Source of the DNA: a virus
Direction: 5' to 3' (one strand)
Length of the DNA: 41,256 nucleotides
Virus record (IMG/VR): IMGVR_UViG_3300013128_000009
Coordinates: 1 to 41,256 of that record
Made by a program: the position numbers and the translations under genes. Below the pieces are notes generated by a model, which ran no database searches, was not told where the DNA came from, and saw only the letters and a program-made list of their open reading frames with translations. Every line of letters starts with the position of its first letter. Positions within the stretch are counted from its first letter, which is position 1. Shown here one piece after another: positions 1 through 9,900 of the stretch.

Positions 1-3000
1 CCGCGCAAGTCGGGCAAGCCGACGTATCTCGTCGAGGTCGATCGCTCGAAGCTCACGAAGAAGCCGGATGGCTACTACGAGACGAAGGCAGGCGAGGGAC
101 TCGCGCACGAGCACGTGCGCGGCGTGTGGAAGTTCGAGGCGAACGACAAGGGCGAGGTCGTCGCATCGCGCGTGTCGAAGGCCGCTCCGAAGATCAGCGT
201 GGACATCCACGACTCGCATCACGGGCAGGACGACGGCACGGTGCGCACAGACGGCGGCAAGCTCGACTTCTCGATCTATCAAGGGCGCGCGCACATCCGC
301 ATGGTCGAGTCGTCGCGCAAGCGCGCAGGTGTTGGCCGCGCGCTCGTGAACCGTCTCGCCGAAGAGGTGGGCGGCTACGACAAGATCGATTGGGGGATGA
401 TGACGCCAGACGGCGTGGCGTTGCGCGATGCGCTCGATCGCGAGCACGGCTTCGATCGTACGGAGATCCCGATCGACGCGAAGAAGGTCGTGAACGAGCA
501 CGAGGGCAAGCTGCTCTCACACGAGGATGGGCGACACGAGAACACGCAGCGCGTGTACGTCGAGTTCGATTCACCCGAGCGCGCGCAGAAGTTCGTCGCC
601 AAGGTGCGCGAGATGAACAAGCACAACGAGGACGCGACCGAGCCTGACGTGCAAGAGATGGACGGCAAGGCGTGGGTCGAGGCGGAGATCCCAACGGCGA
701 TCCCGAAGCGGCTCACGAAGTCGCAGCGCTTCGTGATCCCGCTCGTCGGCAAGGCACGCAAGCTCCACAAGCGGCGCGTGTTCGGCGGGCTCTCGATCAG
801 CGTCGAGACGCGCAAGGGAGCGAAGCGTCACTGGCACGACCCGCACTCCGGCGAGTCGGGCTCGACGACGATGCTGCACGACTACGGCTACATCCGCGGC
901 TCGATGGGCAGTGACGGCGACCATGTGGACGTGTACGTCGGTCCGCACGAGGACGCGACGCACGCCTACGTGATCGACCAGATGAGGAAGCCCGACTTCA
1001 AGAAGTTCGATGAGCAGAAGGTGATGCTCGGCTTCAAGAGCGCCGCGTCCGCGAAGAAGGCGTACCTCGCGCACTACAACGACGCGCGCTTCTTCGGGTG
1101 CATGAACGCGATCCCGTTCGCGGAGTTCGCGACGAAGGTGCTCGCGACGAAGGACGCAGCGATGAAGGTCATCACGAAGAAGAGCATCCCACTCGGCGGG
1201 CTCACGCTCTTGCTCAAGAGCGCGATGCCGAAGAGCGGCGGATGGCAGCCGATCCCCGGAGGCAAGCACGGAGGATGGCGTCGCTGGCGCGGCGGCAAGT
1301 GGGAGTACGACTACGGCACGCGCGAGAGCGGCGAGCACAAGCCGACGCACGATCACACGAAGTGGAAGTCGAAGGAGCAGTTCTCCGAGGAGGACTACCG
1401 CGAAGGCCGCTTCGACTACGACCCGCTGCACTGGCACCCGCGCGAGCACGCGGGCGGCGAGCACCGCGCGTGGGTCACTGGTGGCGTGGACCCGCACTCC
1501 CTCGCTCCGGTCAAGACGGGCGGGCGCATCGACAAGCTCTACCAGATCGAGAACCCCGAAGAGGACCGCGGCTTCGCGTTGCTGCGCGACCTCGCGACGG
1601 GCGAAGCGGTGATCATGCAGCACAACCGCATCTACGCGGTCGAGCACGATCCGCTCAAGTACAAGACGCTCGCGAAGCCCGAGAAGGAGCGCTGGGATCC
1701 GACGACGGGGCGCACGGTGCGCGCAGCGACGGGCAAGGGCCCGTCGTTCGAGGGCTCGCAAGCCGACAAGGAGAAGCAGCCGGGGCTCTACGCGATCGAG
1801 AACGGCGTCTACCCTGTGAAGGCAGTCTCGCGCCTCGAACCGGGCACCGAGCAGAAGGAGAAGCCCGTCGTCACGCTCGCAGTGACGGACCACGGCAAGA
1901 CGTTGCTCGTCTCCGAGTTCAAGGGGCTGATCGAGAGCCGCGTGAAGAAGTATCAGCGCGCGTACGGCGTGAAGGATGTGTACGAGCGCAACGACCGCGG
2001 CGCGCGTGCGACGAACGTCACGCAGCGCGAACTCGCGCAGGCTGGCGTCGAGGGACTGCTCGTCGCGATCGAGAAGTACCAAGTGAACAAGCCGTTCGCG
2101 GCGCACGTGACGCACTACGTGCAGAACTACATCCGCCTCGCGTGTGCCCGCGAGCGTGCGGGCGGCATTGAGCTACCGGACACGCATGCGAGGAACCTCT
2201 CGAAGTACCTCGCGGCGCGCGCGGAAGCGTCGCACGCGCTCGACAAGGAGAACCCGACACCCGAAGAGGTGCTCCCGTACTTCAAGCTGCTCAAGCGGCA
2301 CGTACATCCGAACCTCGACGCGGCGGAGGGCAGCACGCCCGTGCCGATGGAGAGCTACCGACTCACGGCGCACGAAGAGAAGGACGCGAAGGCACGCGAG
2401 GTGATCGAGCGCGAGCGTCGTCGCCTCATGGAGAGCATGCGAGCGTCGAAGAAGGCGGGGCACGCAGTCAGCGAGAGCGACAAGGAGAAGGTCGCGAAGC
2501 TCGACGAAGCGCTCACGAAGCTCGACGACAAGAAGATGCGCGACACGGAGACGCGTCCAGGCAGGCGCGAACTCGCCGAGTTGTACGACTCGTTCCTCAC
2601 GGGCGCGTCGAGCCCATCCGATATCTTCGATCTCGAAGAGGGCTTCGCGTTCCCCGGTGTCGAGGTGGGCGCAGGTCTCGACCCTGCCGAGCGCGTGCTC
2701 GTGCGCCGCTCGACGCAGCGCGTGCTCGACGAGATGAAGGACTTCCAGATCACGTCGGAGGGTCGCAAGAAGATCACCTACTCCGCCGACGTGGGCGAGA
2801 TGATCGCGCAGCGACTCGGGCTGCGCGGCGACGGCGAAGAGCGCACGACGGCGGAGATCGCGCGCGACGTGCCCATCCACGCGAACGGCAAGCCGCTCGC
2901 GCTGCGACAGGCGCAAGAGATCGCGGAGACGATGATCGAGCGCGGGCTCGCACACGTGCGCTCGAAGCTCGCCGACCACGACGACGTGACGAACGCGTCG

Positions 3001-3657
3001 CTGATCTTCGGTCGCGCTGCCGAGAAGCTCACGCCGCAACCGCGCGCGGTACCTGGCCCGACGTGGACCGAGATCGTGAGTACGCGAGCGCAGAACGTGA
3101 CGCCTACGCAGATCGCGGAGTGGCGCTCGACCGAGCGTCGCCGTCTCTCCGGCATCGCGGAGCGCATTCGAGCGCGCGCGGAGTATGAGCACGACGCAGC
3201 GTCGCGCGAGAAGCAGCACGCGCTCGCGCGAGACACGGATGCGGCAGCGTCGCGTGTCGCGCAGATCGACGAGAGCGAGATCCGCATGAAGATCGCGAGC
3301 GCGGTCTCTCCCGAGACGGCGGAGATGCGCGCGCTCGCGACGCGCTCGGTCGCGATCGAGGGCGAGTACCGCGGCTACGAGCGCACGACGACGCTCATGC
3401 CGATCACGGACATCCGCACGGGCGAGTCGCGCATGGCGCGCGTGCGCTCGCTGCGCGACCTGCGCGACCCCGAGGAGCTTCCGACGGGCGAACTCGGGCT
3501 GCGCAAAGCACGCTCGCGCGTCACGACCGGGATGGTCCGTGAAGCGCTACACTACCCGCGCACCATGCTACTGCTCACCTCGCCCAAGGGGTTCGCGAGT
3601 GCGCCGACGAAGGCGCGCGCGGCATTGGAGCGACTCACGCTCGGAGACTTCGGATGA
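1..3657 (+). CDS. Giant polyvalent protein, 5' end outside window: GNAT-like, pyrophosphatase-like and sigma-70-like segments
   Basis: The frame is open from base 1, so the gene starts upstream; GTG 115 is only the first in-frame start candidate. Numbering codons from base 1, codons about 60-165 look like a GNAT acetyltransferase, with the R-x-x-G-x-G/A-type stretch RKRAGVGRAL at 106-115. Codons about 260-390 match the inorganic-pyrophosphatase-like domain of phage polyvalent proteins: DYGYI at 294, then DGDHVDVYVGP at 305-315 giving a D-x-D-x-x-D acid cluster. Codons 641-760 resemble sigma-70 regions 2 and 3 (GLLVAIEKY near 685, YIRLA, IELP near 723, PTPEE). Codons about 930-992 resemble region 4 (RTTAEIARD, then RQAQEIAETMIERGLAHVR). 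The rest is helical and charged. A role as an internal virion protein delivered with the DNA is inferred from family and position beside the capsid genes. The domain calls are by eye; the sigma-like match is the one that most needs testing. Confidence 0.75.
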   Translation, partial: PRKSGKPTYLVEVDRSKLTKKPDGYYETKAGEGLAHEHVRGVWKFEANDKGEVVASRVSKAAPKISVDIHDSHHGQDDGTVRTDGGKLDFSIYQGRAHIRMVESSRKRAGVGRALVNRLAEEVGGYDKIDWGMMTPDGVALRDALDREHGFDRTEIPIDAKKVVNEHEGKLLSHEDGRHENTQRVYVEFDSPERAQKFVAKVREMNKHNEDATEPDVQEMDGKAWVEAEIPTAIPKRLTKSQRFVIPLVGKARKLHKRRVFGGLSISVETRKGAKRHWHDPHSGESGSTTMLHDYGYIRGSMGSDGDHVDVYVGPHEDATHAYVIDQMRKPDFKKFDEQKVMLGFKSAASAKKAYLAHYNDARFFGCMNAIPFAEFATKVLATKDAAMKVITKKSIPLGGLTLLLKSAMPKSGGWQPIPGGKHGGWRRWRGGKWEYDYGTRESGEHKPTHDHTKWKSKEQFSEEDYREGRFDYDPLHWHPREHAGGEHRAWVTGGVDPHSLAPVKTGGRIDKLYQIENPEEDRGFALLRDLATGEAVIMQHNRIYAVEHDPLKYKTLAKPEKERWDPTTGRTVRAATGKGPSFEGSQADKEKQPGLYAIENGVYPVKAVSRLEPGTEQKEKPVVTLAVTDHGKTLLVSEFKGLIESRVKKYQRAYGVKDVYERNDRGARATNVTQRELAQAGVEGLLVAIEKYQVNKPFAAHVTHYVQNYIRLACARERAGGIELPDTHARNLSKYLAARAEASHALDKENPTPEEVLPYFKLLKRHVHPNLDAAEGSTPVPMESYRLTAHEEKDAKAREVIERERRRLMESMRASKKAGHAVSESDKEKVAKLDEALTKLDDKKMRDTETRPGRRELAELYDSFLTGASSPSDIFDLEEGFAFPGVEVGAGLDPAERVLVRRSTQRVLDEMKDFQITSEGRKKITYSADVGEMIAQRLGLRGDGEERTTAEIARDVPIHANGKPLALRQAQEIAETMIERGLAHVRSKLADHDDVTNASLIFGRAAEKLTPQPRAVPGPTWTEIVSTRAQNVTPTQIAEWRSTERRRLSGIAERIRARAEYEHDAASREKQHALARDTDAAASRVAQIDESEIRMKIASAVSPETAEMRALATRSVAIEGEYRGYERTTTLMPITDIRTGESRMARVRSLRDLRDPEELPTGELGLRKARSRVTTGMVREALHYPRTMLLLTSPKGFASAPTKARAALERLTLGDFG

Positions 3658-3971
3658 ATCGCAAGCAGGCAGCGCAGCACGTGTTCCACGTCGCGAAGAT
3701 GGCCGGTGGCTCCGCCGAGCACGCGTTCGACCTTCGTCGTCGCGACGACGGTGGTATCGGGATCAGCAACGTGAAGATCCCTCTCAGCGCAGCCGAGCGC
3801 ACGCTGCTCTTCGCGCACTTCGGCGCGTCGCTCGTCGCGCGCGATGGGACTCTCAAGGACGGGATGTTCGTCGAGCACCTCACGCCGCGCGAGCCCGGCA
3901 CGCCCGAGCACTTCCTCGCTGCGGTGCACCGACTGCCGCCGCCCTTCACCCTCATCGCCGTGGAGAACTGA
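3654..3971 (+). CDS. Small hypothetical protein between the two giant proteins
   Basis: Encodes 105 residues. The start overlaps the stop of the preceding giant gene as ATGA, with GGAG about eight bases upstream, so the two are probably translationally coupled. The protein is soluble-looking, with no signal peptide or membrane segment, and has an Arg/Asp-rich patch near residue 28 and a hydrophobic C-terminus ending FTLIAVEN. I do not recognise a family. Its place between two probable internal virion proteins suggests it is co-made with them, perhaps as a partner or packaging helper, but nothing in its sequence shows this. Confidence 0.7.
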   Translation: MNRKQAAQHVFHVAKMAGGSAEHAFDLRRRDDGGIGISNVKIPLSAAERTLLFAHFGASLVARDGTLKDGMFVEHLTPREPGTPEHFLAAVHRLPPPFTLIAVEN

Positions 3972-3972
3972 G

Positions 3973-6900
3973 ATGGCCTTCGTCGTTCCGTTGCGTCGCC
4001 TCGGCATCGCGCCCGAGGTTCTCTCGAAGGCGATCTCGCCGGGCTTCTCGCGTGGCGAGGTGGGCCCGCGCGCGCAGCACAAGTACGTGAAGCGCGAGTT
4101 CATCGGCTTCAAGGACGGCAAGCGGCTCTTCCGCTACTGGTACGCCGACGACGTGGCGCGCGAGCGCGCGGAGAAGGCAGCGACCGGTGAGGAAGCCGAG
4201 CACTACACGATCGAGACGATCCACAAGTTCTACGAGCACCTCGCGAAGAACCGCGTGAAGCCGTCGGAGGTCACGGAGGAAACGCTCCGCGCGATCCTCG
4301 GCGTCGAAGAGGTGCCCGTCGAGGTGCGTGCGTCGTTCCTCAAGAGCTACCACGCGCCGTTCATCCTGAAAGAGCGCGAAGCGGCGTTGAAGAAGAGCGG
4401 TGGCTACGACCCGCCGCGCTACCCGTTGCAGCGCGCACACCGCGCGTTCCAGATGATCCCCGACGCGATGCGCCTCGCGCTCGGCGACTCGCTCAGGAAG
4501 GTCGTGATCGCGAACCGCAGCGATCCCGACATCATGCAGATGTACGCGGGCGATGATGAGGACGGCAAGCCGAAGCGACGCCCCGCGGGCTTCTACGATC
4601 GCGAGAAGGGTGCCATCTTCCTGCTCGCGGATGGGTCGAGCGAGTTCGGCTCGCTCGACGGGCCGGGCGCGGAGACGACGTTCATCGAAGCGAAGGGATG
4701 GCCCCGCTTCGGCAGCCCGTTCACGTGGACCGAAGAGGTCGTGTGGCACGAGGCAGCGCACGCGCTGCACGACGTGTTCATCAAGGGCAACGACGACCAG
4801 AAGAAGGTCTGGAAGGACTGGCTCGAACTCGAACAGGTCGAAGCAGTGCGCGTGTCCGACTACGCGTACGGTCCTCCCGACAACCCGCGTGCAGGCCCCT
4901 TCGAGGATTGGGCGGAGAGCATCGCGTGCCTGATCTCGCATCCGAAGCAACTCGCGATTCAGTGCCCCAAGCGCTACGCGTTCCTGCGCGAGCACGTCAT
5001 TCCCGGCCCGTCGATCGAGGAGATCAAGGCCACGCCCGATGAGGCTCTCGCGTGGTGGGACGCGCAGCCGACGACGAAGGCTGCGAAGCTGCTCGCCGCG
5101 AGTCGTCGTCACGAGGGAGGTCCGCCGAACTACGCGGAGGCGTTCCACAGCGACAAGGATCAGTTCTACTCGCTCATGGTGGACGGCCGTTCGATCTTCA
5201 TGAGGATGGGCCCCGCCGACAAGGAGCAAGAGAAGGGCTGGGTTCCGATCCCCGAGACGATCGATCCCGAGACGGGGCTCCCCGTGTTCGATGCGGCGAC
5301 TGCGCTTCGCTGGAAGGCCGCAGAGGGCTTCAAGGAAATCTACGACGAGCACGGCACGCCGCTCACGAACGAGCAGGCGTTGCTCTACCTGCGTCAGAAC
5401 GACAAGGACTTCTCCGACAAGCAGCCCGAGGTCGAAGGCTGGGATGGGAAGTTCGACGCGACCGACAAGCTCTCGTACCAGATATACATCGCGCTCGGGC
5501 AGAGCACGGGCACGTTCGAGGAAGAGCGCGCACGCGTGCGTGAGGCGCGCTCGACGCCGCGCGAGAAGCTCGTCTCGAACGCGGAGTCGAAGCTCAAGCG
5601 TGCCGTGAAGGCGGGCGCGAAGGGCGACGAGACGCCCGCGGAGTACGAAGAGCGGCTCGCGGGCATTCGTGACGAGATCGAGACGCTCAAGAGCGGCAAG
5701 GGCGACCCCGCCGCCGTCAACCGGCACAAGTACGCGCCACATCCTCTCTCGAAGGAGGACTTCGAGCGCATCACGCCGACGTTCAAGTTCACGAAGGTCG
5801 CGAAGGCGGAGGTGCAGCCGCACGTGCGCCGCGTGTGGGACCGCGCATCGAAGAAGTGGGCAGCGAAGATCGGGAAGGACCCCGTGACGGGCAAGGACGC
5901 GCCCGTGCTCACGCGCACGCTCTACGAGATGCCGAACCCCGACGGCACGCGCACCGTGATCCCGGTGAACTCGCAAGAGCCGTTCGAGGTGGGGCAGATC
6001 ATCGCGGTGCCGCAGACGATCACGAAGCTCACGAAGCGCGGCGTGAAGTCGCTCGAACAGGCGTGGATCAAGTACAAGATCAACGCGGATGGGACGCTCA
6101 CGCCGCAAGAGAAGCGCACCAGCTACACCGAGGTGGACGGCAAGCGGAAGCGCGTCACCTCGGAGTGGCCGACGATCAAGTACACGAGCGTCGATGCGGT
6201 GAAGCTCGCTCGCGACTGCGGCACGAACGTCGAGAAGCTGCTCGAACGGAACGGCCGCTACGCTGCCGGGCAGATCACCGACCCGATGCTCGCGTCGCTG
6301 ATCAACCCGAGCGGTCAGCGCATCCGCAACGAGGGCGACCTCGCGGAACTCATGCGCAAGGCTGCGAAGGAGCGCACGAGCACGTGGATCACCGTGCAGG
6401 GTGAGGGCTCGGACCCCGAGAACCCGACCTTCGCGCACGTGAAGATGACCTTCGACGGCGGCGGCAACCCGCTGCTCGCGGGCGAGTATTGGAACCGACA
6501 ACTCGGTCTCTCGCACGGCGACCAGGCGCGCACGGACGCGCTGCTCGACGCAGAGGGGAAGATCCAGATCGAGAGCGTGCGCGAGGTGAAGCCGCGCAAG
6601 CTCGACTTCTACGTTGGCGGGCCCGCGCGCTACCGCGACCTCAAGACCGGCCACCTGATCTACGGCATCATCTCGAAGATCGACGAAGAGAAGGACGAGG
6701 ACGGCACGCCCACGGGCAAGCGCATGTTCACCGTCTCGCCGATCAAGGGGCAGGGTCACGGCTTCACGAAGCGGCAGACGATCTCCGAGGAGAAGGCGCA
6801 GCAAGCGCTCTCGTCGATCGACGTGGACAACATCCGCCGCACGCGACGCAACGTGCATCCGCTCAAGTCGCACCTCTTGCTCTACGCCGACAACCTGCGG

Positions 6901-9900
6901 ATCGGCGCGGACGGCACGCTGCGCGGCGCGACGATCCGCGTGAAGCTCCCGTCGGACGGATCGATCTCGTGGGAAGAGGTGCACCGTCTGCCTGCGATGC
7001 GGATGGACTCGAAGGGCATGATCACGGTCGATCTCAAGAACGTGAACCTGCTCCGCGACGTGTTCGGCGGCTTCGTGATGGACAAGTACGTCAACCGTCT
7101 GCTCGAAGCCCAGCAACGCGCCGAGAAGGTCACGGTCGAGCGCGCGTCGCGTACGGATGTGATCGCGACGACGCAACTGATCGCGCCCGATGGTGGCGTG
7201 AACGTGAACTCGAACGAGGGCGGTCTGCTCAAGGGGCTGCGCGAGTTCACGCCCGACGGCAAGCGCTTCAAGCTCGGCTCGCACCAGGAAGAGTTCCTGC
7301 GCTTCGCTGCACGCGCGCAAGGTCGCTGCATGGCCGCGCACTTCATGGGCACCGGCAAGACGGTGAGTGCCATCGCGGCGATCCAGATGTTCAAGAACGC
7401 GAAGAAGGAGGATGGCACTCCGATCGCGGGCGCACCGAAGAAGCGCGTCGCCGTCGTCGTGCCGCTCAACACCGCAGCGCAGTGGGAAGCCGCTGTCCGG
7501 TACTACACCGATCGCCCCGTCACGCTGATCGGTGCACCGTCGCTGCCGAACTCGCAGCAAGCGTACAACCCCGACAGTTGGCCTTCCGACGCGAAGGGTG
7601 AGGGCCCCGAGGCGGAGGCTGCCGCGGAGGCAGCGCGCAAGGCGTGGCTCGCGGAGAACCCGCGAGGCTGGGATCCCGAGCGCGACAAGGACACGGAGAT
7701 CGTGATCATCCCGTGGCAGTACTTCCAGAAGAACGAGCGCGACCTTCGCCAGCACGGCGACTTCGACGGCATCATCGTGGACGAGGCGCACGGCTTCGCG
7801 AAGGAGAGCGCGCGCTCGAAGGTGCTCGACTCGTGGAACCCGAACATGGAGATGATGCTTCTCCTCACGGGTACGCCGATCACGAACAAGCTCGACGACC
7901 TCCCGCGCTACCTCGATCTGCTCTCGAACGGCAAGAGCCCGCTCGGTACGCGTGAAGAGTTCGCGGAGCGCTTCCTCGTGAAGAGCGCCGCGCTGCGCGC
8001 GAATGGCAGCAAGAGCGCGGCGCTCACCGACCTCAACCCGAACCGCGCGAACGAACTCGGCGGCATCCTCTCCGCGTACCTGCACGTCGCGAACAGCGAA
8101 GACGTGAAGGGCAAGACGATGCCTGCGGTGCTGCTCGACGAGAACCAGCCCGCGCACATGATCGGCGTGCAAGAGCGCGTCTACCGACTCGCGATGGCAG
8201 CGCTCAACAGTGCGGATGTCGAGAAGCTCGAACAACTCGGAGTGCTCGGGCTCGACGAGAAGAGCGTCTTCCGCGGCAAGGACGGTGACAAGGCTCGCCG
8301 CAAGGTGAACATCGCTCGCGCGTTCGCGAACTCGCCCGGCTACAAGCCGCCGAACGACGAGAAGTTCGTCACGTGGATCCAGACCGACGAGGGTAAGGTC
8401 AACAAGAAGACCGGCGAGGTCGAGATCAAGGAGACGAAGCACGTTCTCGAACTCCCGAGCTTCAAGCGACTCACCGCGGCAGTGGCGGATGGTGGCTTCG
8501 ACGGCAAGTGGCCGAACAAGGCCAGCGTGCGCAAGGGGAACATTCACCTCGGCGAGTACGAGGCGTTCGTGTTCCACATCGGGAACATCCTCGGCGTGGA
8601 CTACGAGAAGAAGCTCGCGGGCAAGAAGGTCAGCGGCGCGCTGCTCGATCAGATCAGCAAGGGCAACGTCAACGGGAAGAAGTGGGGCACCGTCGAGAAC
8701 GTCGAGTACGGTCCCGAGGGCGCGATCTCTCGCGGCTGGATGGACGACGGCGGCGAGCACCACGAGATCGAGATCGAGTTCGAGGGCGAGAAGATCACGA
8801 TCCCGTCGTCGCTGCGCTTCATCCGCGACCCCAAGCGCAGCGCGCAGGGCGTCTACTACCACGAGAAGGATTGGGACTTCACGACGAAGTTCGGCACAGG
8901 TGTCGAAGAGGACGAAGAGGACGAGTCGGAGGACGAAGAGGACGACTCGGGACCGAGCGAGGACGACAGTGCCTACGGGCCGACCGGCGGGCTGATCGTC
9001 GGCGGCGTCGAAGAGACGCTCGAAGATCACGCGATGGAGATCGTCGCGGGCGGCGATGGGCACATCACGCCGAAGGAAGCGATGAAGCGCGCGAAGGCGG
9101 AGCGCGCTGCGGTGCTGCGTCGTCGTGAGGCGCGGAAGAAGAAGATCGCTGCGGGCGTCGCCGTCGAGGAAGAGGGCGGCGAGAGCGGCGAGAAGAAGAA
9201 GAAGGGCTACAAGCCTCTCTTGCTGAACGGCAAGGAGTACGACCCGTCGATCCAGCGCTCGCCCTTCCGGCGTCGCGAGCGCGCGATGTTCGACGCGGTG
9301 CTCACGACGCAGAACGCGAAGTGCGACGAGATGGAGCGCTGGATCAAGCAGAACACCTCAACCAAGACGGGCGGGCACGAGGATCAACAGTTCATCCTCT
9401 TCGGCAACCGCGTCGGATCGTCGTGCCGCACGATGGAGTCGAAGCTGCGCGCGATGGGCTACATGGACGTGAACGAAGCGCTCGGGAACGAAGACCGCGG
9501 CTACTCGAACGACGCGGACAAGGCGCGCAAGCCCAAGACCGGGAAGTACTTCGTCACCTACTTCGGCAAGAGCGCGAACCTCGGTGATCGCGATCTCAAC
9601 TCGGAGATTTTCCGCAAGGTGAAGGACCCGACGGGCCGCGACACGGACACGAGCATGTTCGTGCATCGCTGCCTCACCGGCAGCGTGGGCAAGCCTCCCT
9701 CGATCGATGAAAAGACGGGCAAGGCTCCGTTCGTCGAGGGATGGAGCCCGACGGAGCGCACGCGCATCATGCAGATGTTCGCGGGCTCGGGTCCGAAGGG
9801 CGCGCTCGAAGCGCCCATCCGCGTCACGAAGCGCATCGTCAATGGCGAAGAGCGCTTCATGTACGTGTACGAATCGAGCATGACTGCGGGCGAGCGGAAG

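Noticed and set aside
571-2115. Antisense open frame of 514 codons opposite the sigma-like protein
   Set aside because: Shadow of the real gene; no recognisable domain and no ribosome site.
3844-3972. Upstream start for the helicase gene
   Set aside because: It would overlap most of the end of the 105-residue gene; ATG 3973 follows that gene directly and starts with the shared VVPL module.
3952-9063. Antisense open frame of 1703 codons opposite the helicase gene
   Set aside because: Regular GNG/CNC codon use in the real gene removes stops from the opposite strand. The translation is Arg/Val/Leu/Asp-monotonous with no domain, and the + strand has clear helicase motifs.
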